This document shows, piece after piece, positions 5,389 through 8,748 of a stretch of 8,748 bases of DNA (positions are counted from its first letter, which is position 1; every line of letters begins with the position of its first letter). The position numbers and the translations under genes were made by a program. Under the pieces are notes generated by a model. It saw nothing but the letters and a program-made list of their open reading frames with translations. It did not search any database and was not told the DNA's origin. This DNA comes from Patulibacter sp. (GTDB lineage Bacteria > Actinomycetota > Thermoleophilia > Solirubrobacterales > Solirubrobacteraceae), in contig JAVHXX010000168.1 of assembly GCA_031119595.1 (NCBI GenBank), positions 1 to 8,748 of the forward strand. Direction: 5' to 3'.

Positions 5389-7686
5389 TCAGCGGCTGGG
5401 CTTGAAGCGCCGCAGCCGGAGCGCGTTGCCGACCACCACGAGGCTCGACGCGGCCATCGCGAGCCCGGCGAGCACCGGGTTCAGGTAGCCCGTCGCCGCG
5501 GCCGGGATCAGGACGACGTTGTAGGCGAACGCCCAGAAGAGGTTCTGCTTGATGGTGCGCAGTGTGCGACGGCTCAGCTCGATCGCATCGGCGGCACCAG
5601 CCGGATCGCCGCTGACGATCGTCAGGTCGCTCGCCTCGATGGCGACGTCGGTGCCGCTGCCGATCGCGATGCCGAGGTCGGCCGCGGCGAGGGCGGGCGC
5701 GTCGTTGATGCCGTCGCCGACGACCGCGACGACCCGGCCCTCGGCCTGGAGCCGCGCGACGACCTCGGCCTTGCCGTCGGGCAGGACCTCCGCGATCACG
5801 TCGTCCGCGTCGATCCCGACCTCGTCGGCGACGAGCTGGGCGGCGTGACGGTTGTCGCCGGTGAGGAGCACGGGGTGGAGGCCGAGTCGACGGAGGCGCT
5901 GCACGGCGACGTCGGCACCGCGCTTCGGCGGGTCGGCGAGGACGATCACGGCGCGGACCTCGCCGTACCATCCGGCCGCGATCGCGGTGCGGCCGCGGCG
6001 TTCGGCGGAGACGAGGGCGGCGGCGAGCGCCTGCGGGGCGCGCATGCCCATGTCCTCGAGAAGGCTGAACCGGCCGACGACGACCTGCCGGTCGGCGACG
6101 ATCGCCGACGCTCCGAGCCCACCGTGGCTCACGAACATCGACGGCGGCGGGAGCTGGCCCATCTTCGCCTCGGCGGCCCGCACGATCGCCTTCGCGATCG
6201 GATGCTCGGAGCCGATCTCGGCGGCGCCGACGAGCCGCAGGGCCTGCCCCTCGGAGACGCCCTCGGCGGTGATGACGTCCTCGACCTCCATCCGGCCGCT
6301 CGTGAGCGTGCCGGTCTTGTCGAGGACGACGGTGTCGATGGTGCGGGTCGACTCGAGGACCTGCGGGCCACGGATCAGCAGGCCGAGCTGCGCGCCACGG
6401 CCGGTGCCGACGAGCAGCGCGGTCGGGGTGGCGAGGCCGAGGGCGCACGGGCAGGCGATGATGAGCACGGCCACCATGCAGGTGAACGCGAACGGCACCG
6501 GATAGCCGGCGATGAGCCAGCCGATGAGGGTGCCGACGGCGATGGCGGCGACAATCGGGACGAAGACGGCGGAGATGCGGTCGGCGAGACGCTGGACCGG
6601 TGCCTGGCCGTGCTGGGCCTCGCGCACGAGTGCGCCGATGCGGGCGAGGGCGGTGTCGGCACCGATGCGGGTCGCGCGGATGGTGAGTGCGCCGCTCTGG
6701 TTGATGGTCGCGCCGGCGACGTCGTCGCCCGGGCGCTTGTCGACGGGCCGCGACTCGCCGGTCAGCAGCGACTCGTCGACGGCGCCCTCGCCATCCGTGA
6801 CCACGCCGTCGGTCGGGATCTTCTCCCCGGGGCGCACGAAGAGGTGGTCGCCGACCCGCACCTGGGCGATCGGCACGCTGCGCTGGGAGCCATCGGCGTC
6901 GACCAGCGTCGCCTCCTTGGCGCCGGCGCGCAGCAGCGCGGAGAGCGCGATCCCGGCCTTGCCCTTGGCGCGGGCCTCGAAGTACCGGCCCGCGAGCAGG
7001 AAGGTCGTGACGGCGCCGACGACCTCGAAGTAGAGATGATCCAGACCGCCGGTGCGGTCGGGGATGAGGGAGGCGTTCATCGTGAGGCCCACATGCCCGG
7101 CCTCGCCGAACAGCAGCGCGACGAGCGACCACACGTACGCGGCGATCGTGCCCGTCGAGATGAGCGTGTCCATCGTGGTGGTGCCGTGGCGGAGCCCGCG
7201 GAGCGTCGCCTGGTGGAACGGCAGCCCGGCCCACAGCAGGACGGGCGTGGTGAGGCCGAGCGCCACCCACTGCCAGTAGTCGAACTGGAGCGCGGGGATC
7301 ATCGCCACCAGGGCCACGGGGAGGCTCAGGGCCGCGGAGGCCATCGCCCGGTACTTGAGGGCGAGCCGGTCGTGCTCGGCCTCCTCCTCGGCGACGGTCT
7401 CGTCGCGTGCGCCGATCTGCTCGGCGTCGTAGCCGGCCCAGCGCACGGCGTCGATGAGGTCCTGCACGGACGTCGCCGCCGGGTCGAACCGCACGGCGGC
7501 GCGTTCCGTGGCGACGTTCACGCTCGCATCCACGCCGTCGAGTCGACCGAGGCTGCGCTCGACCCGCGCCGCGCACGCCGCGCACGACATGCCGGTGACG
7601 GCGAGCTCGAGCGCTGCCTCACGCACTCCGTCGACCGCAGTGCTGTCGAGGAGAGGAGCGCGAGATGGAACGGGCAGGCTGCTCAT
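5389..7686 (-). CDS. copA: Copper-exporting P1B-type ATPase
   Basis: This membrane pump uses ATP to export Cu(I) from the cytoplasm. From the ATG at 7686 it has 765 residues, normal for CopA with one N-terminal heavy-metal domain. That domain spans about 25-92 and has GMSCAAC (C35, C38). Membrane helices follow from about 112 to 235. The actuator has TGES (309-312). The ion-path CPC motif is at 412-414, the phosphorylated D456 is in DKTGTLT, SEHP lies at 493-496, TGDN at 609-612 and GDGIND at 657-662. Y722-N723 and M744 with S747-S748 in the last two helices are the copper-specific signatures, so Cu(I) is favoured over Zn/Cd. An in-frame GTG at 7839 would add 51 residues unlike the family and leave only 8 nt to the divergent gene, so I prefer 7686, though it has no ribosome binding site. 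No CopZ chaperone or CsoR regulator gene is adjacent in this window. Confidence 0.95.
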   Translation of the reverse strand: MSSLPVPSRAPLLDSTAVDGVREAALELAVTGMSCAACAARVERSLGRLDGVDASVNVATERAAVRFDPAATSVQDLIDAVRWAGYDAEQIGARDETVAEEEAEHDRLALKYRAMASAALSLPVALVAMIPALQFDYWQWVALGLTTPVLLWAGLPFHQATLRGLRHGTTTMDTLISTGTIAAYVWSLVALLFGEAGHVGLTMNASLIPDRTGGLDHLYFEVVGAVTTFLLAGRYFEARAKGKAGIALSALLRAGAKEATLVDADGSQRSVPIAQVRVGDHLFVRPGEKIPTDGVVTDGEGAVDESLLTGESRPVDKRPGDDVAGATINQSGALTIRATRIGADTALARIGALVREAQHGQAPVQRLADRISAVFVPIVAAIAVGTLIGWLIAGYPVPFAFTCMVAVLIIACPCALGLATPTALLVGTGRGAQLGLLIRGPQVLESTRTIDTVVLDKTGTLTSGRMEVEDVITAEGVSEGQALRLVGAAEIGSEHPIAKAIVRAAEAKMGQLPPPSMFVSHGGLGASAIVADRQVVVGRFSLLEDMGMRAPQALAAALVSAERRGRTAIAAGWYGEVRAVIVLADPPKRGADVAVQRLRRLGLHPVLLTGDNRHAAQLVADEVGIDADDVIAEVLPDGKAEVVARLQAEGRVVAVVGDGINDAPALAAADLGIAIGSGTDVAIEASDLTIVSGDPAGAADAIELSRRTLRTIKQNLFWAFAYNVVLIPAAATGYLNPVLAGLAMAASSLVVVGNALRLRRFKPSR

Positions 7687-7789
7687 AGGGGGATTGACGG
7701 AGAGACTACGAGGAAGGACCGGCGAATGGACCGCTGAACGGGCCGCGGTCCGCATCCCGGTCGACACCGGGCGCACTTCCACGCGCCGC

Positions 7790-7820
7790 ATGGTCCGATC
7801 AGCCCTGGCCAAGGGGTCAA
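7790..7820 (-). promoter_or_regulatory. Possible metal-regulated copA promoter with 19-bp spacer
   Basis: On the minus strand TTGACC (7820-7815) could be a -35 and GACCAT (7795-7790) a weak -10, separated by 19 bp. Between them, overlapping the -35 by one base, lies the near-palindrome CCCTTGGCCAGGG (7815-7803). An overlong spacer with a dyad is the layout of promoters activated by MerR-family regulators, and E. coli copA also has TTGACC as its -35. The dyad here is compact, its centre is about 4 bp off the spacer centre, and the -10 matches only 3 of 6 consensus bases. A second candidate -10, TAGTCT (7708-7703), sits closer to the ATG. Confidence 0.25.
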
Positions 7821-7831
7821 CGGGCGTGAAA

Positions 7832-7840
7832 TGCGACACT
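7832..7840 (+). promoter_or_regulatory. Extended -10-like motif before the 128-residue membrane protein
   Basis: TGCGACACT reads as an extended -10 (TGn followed by GACACT). GACACT ends 7 nt before the ATG at 7848. No ribosome binding site is present, consistent with a leaderless transcript. The identical 9-mer precedes the start of the CDF gene at 8328. No -35 was found at a standard distance. Confidence 0.4.
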
Positions 7841-7847
7841 CAGCGGC

Positions 7848-8234
7848 ATGACCGACGTCCTGCTCGCCGTCGGCGTCCTCCAGCTCGCCTCCGCTGCGCT
7901 GCTCGGCTGGCTGATGGCCCTCCATCGCGCCAGTCCGACCGCCCTCGGCAAGCTCGGCATCAAGGCGCCGCACCGGGTCACCCAGCTCCACCTCGACCAG
8001 GTGATGATGGGGCTCATCGACCTTGCGATCGCGACGGCCTTCCCGGACGTCCCGGACGCCATCGCCATCCCGATCATCGTCGGCACCATCCTCAACCCGC
8101 TCGGGTTCGTTCCCCTCGCCTTCTGGCCCAAGGCCGACGAGACGCTCGTCTACCGCGGAGGCATCGGGCTGTCGTTCATCGCGACCAGCGGCGGCCTCGT
8201 CGCGCTGGCCGTCTGGGTGCTCGCCGGCCGCTGA
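7848..8234 (+). CDS. Small four-helix integral membrane protein, function unknown
   Basis: I do not recognise the family with confidence. The 128 residues are mostly hydrophobic, with likely membrane helices at about 4-26, 50-66, 72-94 and 104-126. Short charged loops separate them (K35-H42 and K95-R103). Candidate functional residues are the H48-x-D50 pair at the mouth of the second helix, the following QVMMG, and N83-P84 in the third helix. Four helices with a histidine starting the second recall, only loosely, hydroxylaminobenzene mutase (HabA) or styrene-oxide isomerase type bundles; I would not annotate it so without a search. The gene diverges from copA and precedes a CDF metal exporter on the same strand, so a link to metal handling is possible but purely contextual. 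The start is supported by the preceding -10-like motif. That it is coding is well supported by the continuous membrane pattern. Confidence 0.75.
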   Translation: MTDVLLAVGVLQLASAALLGWLMALHRASPTALGKLGIKAPHRVTQLHLDQVMMGLIDLAIATAFPDVPDAIAIPIIVGTILNPLGFVPLAFWPKADETLVYRGGIGLSFIATSGGLVALAVWVLAGR

Positions 8235-8243
8235 TCGCCCGCC

Positions 8244-8300
8244 GGCGTCGGGTGGGTCGAGGGCCCGTGAGGGGCCACGGATCGACCGCTCGCCGACGCC
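8244..8300. repeat. Long nested inverted repeat between membrane protein and CDF genes
   Basis: Three stems nest around one centre. GGCGTCGG (8244-8251) pairs with CCGACGCC (8293-8300). GGTCGA (8255-8260) pairs with TCGACC (8282-8287). GGCCC (8262-8266) pairs with GGGCC (8272-8276) around a 5-nt loop. That makes 19 perfect base pairs interrupted by small internal loops. It starts 10 nt after the stop of the upstream gene and ends 12 nt before the putative -10 of the CDF gene. It is probably a terminator without U-tail insulating the two genes; the DNA could also be an operator region. Confidence 0.6.
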
Positions 8301-8312
8301 CCCGCCGGACCC

Positions 8313-8321
8313 TGCGACACT
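8313..8321 (+). promoter_or_regulatory. Extended -10-like motif before the CDF gene
   Basis: The second copy of TGCGACACT. Its GACACT occupies exactly -12 to -7 relative to the GTG at 8328, and there is no Shine-Dalgarno sequence. This supports both the GTG start and leaderless expression. Confidence 0.4.
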
Positions 8322-8327
8322 GACTCC

Positions 8328-8748
8328 GTGCACGGTCCCGGCGGACACTCCCACGCCCATTCGCACGCCTCGGGCGCCGACCACGCGCACGGCCACGACC
8401 ACGGTCACGGCGGCCACGCCCACGTGCACGTCACCGCGGCGACCGTCTCCGAGCCGCGCTGGCTCTGGGTCGCCCTCTGGCTCAACGTCGCCGTGGCGCT
8501 CCTCGAGGTCGTCGCCGGAGCGCTCGCCGGCTCCACCGCGCTCCTCTCCGACGCCGCCCACGTCGTCACCGACGCGCTCGCCATCGGCGTCGCCCTGTTC
8601 GCGGTGCGGATCGCCGCACGGCCCGCCGGTGGTCGCTACACCTACGGCCTTGCCCGCGTCGAGATCCTCGGCGGCCAGGCCAACGGTGCGGCCCTCCTCG
8701 TCCTCGCCGGCATGCTCGCGGTCGGCGCCGTCGTGCGCCTCTTCGACC
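8328..8748 (+). CDS. Cation diffusion facilitator (CzcD-like zinc exporter), 3'-truncated by window edge
   Basis: Only the first 140 codons are present; the frame is open to the last base. The protein is a proton-coupled metal exporter of the CDF family, most like the CzcD/ZitB zinc branch. The first 34 residues hold 13 histidines in HSH, HAH and HGH runs, a cytoplasmic metal-binding tail typical of this branch. The first membrane helix is about 45-66. The second carries the conserved GSTALLSDAAH, with H78-x-x-x-D82 forming half of the intramembrane metal site; His rather than Asp at this position favours zinc over manganese or iron. The YTYGLARVEILGGQANG segment that follows is also a strong family match. 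The second half of the metal site and the C-terminal domain lie outside the window. The GTG start is the only sensible one, as no in-frame start codon was seen in the roughly 20 bases just upstream. Confidence 0.93.
   Translation, partial: MHGPGGHSHAHSHASGADHAHGHDHGHGGHAHVHVTAATVSEPRWLWVALWLNVAVALLEVVAGALAGSTALLSDAAHVVTDALAIGVALFAVRIAARPAGGRYTYGLARVEILGGQANGAALLVLAGMLAVGAVVRLFD

Noticed and set aside
7685..7692. CsoR-like half site (ATAGGGGG) at the copA start
   Set aside because: Only one arm is present; the CsoR consensus needs a facing C-rich/G-rich dyad, and none is seen.
5320..7737. An 805-codon open frame on the plus strand opposite copA
   Set aside because: It runs antisense to an undisputed CopA; long antisense frames are expected in very GC-rich genes because stop codons are rare. 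Its product is rich in Gly, Arg, Asp and Ala with no domain pattern.
7687..7839. N-terminal extension of CopA to the GTG at 7839
   Set aside because: The extra 51 residues are Arg/Pro/Val-rich and unlike any CopA domain, and would leave only 8 nt before the divergent gene, with no space for promoters.
1..8748. Mobile element, CRISPR array, tRNA or rRNA gene
   Set aside because: No transposase or integrase motifs, regularly spaced repeats, terminal inverted repeats or tRNA-like cloverleaf sequence were seen on reading both strands; base composition is even throughout.

Overview
The window is very G+C-rich throughout and its genes are tightly packed. Gene content, codon use and promoter style point to an actinobacterium. 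The strongest clue is a stand-alone zinc amidase of the mycobacterial Rv3717/Ami1 type. Several start codons lack a Shine-Dalgarno sequence but have a -10-like element at the leaderless spacing. I cannot fix the class or genus from sequence alone.

Layout, left to right. (1) 1-954, plus strand: an unrecognised membrane-anchored protein, whose frame is open to the window edge and which may be the C-terminal part of something larger. (2) 1056-1931, plus: an exported serine hydrolase of the class A beta-lactamase / penicillin-recognising fold, with SxxK, SDN and KSG motifs but no obvious Glu166 equivalent. (3) 2040-4485, plus: a metY-metX pair, separated by 4 nt, for homocysteine synthesis by direct sulfhydrylation. 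MetX makes O-acyl-homoserine and MetY swaps the acyl group for sulfide. A bulged hairpin and a promoter-like AT-rich stretch precede metY. (4) 4514-5287, minus: the peptidoglycan amidase, convergent with metX across a 28-nt gap that holds a 10-bp direct repeat. (5) 5389-7686, minus: a copper-exporting P1B-type ATPase (CopA) with one N-terminal CxxC metal-binding domain. (6) 7848-8234, plus and divergent from copA: a 128-residue four-helix membrane protein of unknown function. (7) 8328 to the right edge, plus: the start of a zinc-type cation diffusion facilitator with a very His-rich N-terminus.

Functionally there are three themes: sulfur amino acid synthesis (metYX), cell-wall maintenance (serine hydrolase and amidase) and heavy-metal export (copA and the CDF transporter, flanking the small membrane protein). 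I found no mobile elements, CRISPR arrays, tRNA or rRNA genes. Most of the window is ordinary chromosomal content. I do not see a clear undescribed system. The observations most worth checking are the shared start-proximal motif of the 7848 and 8328 genes, the long nested inverted repeat between them, and the uncharacterised membrane protein in this metal-export neighbourhood.
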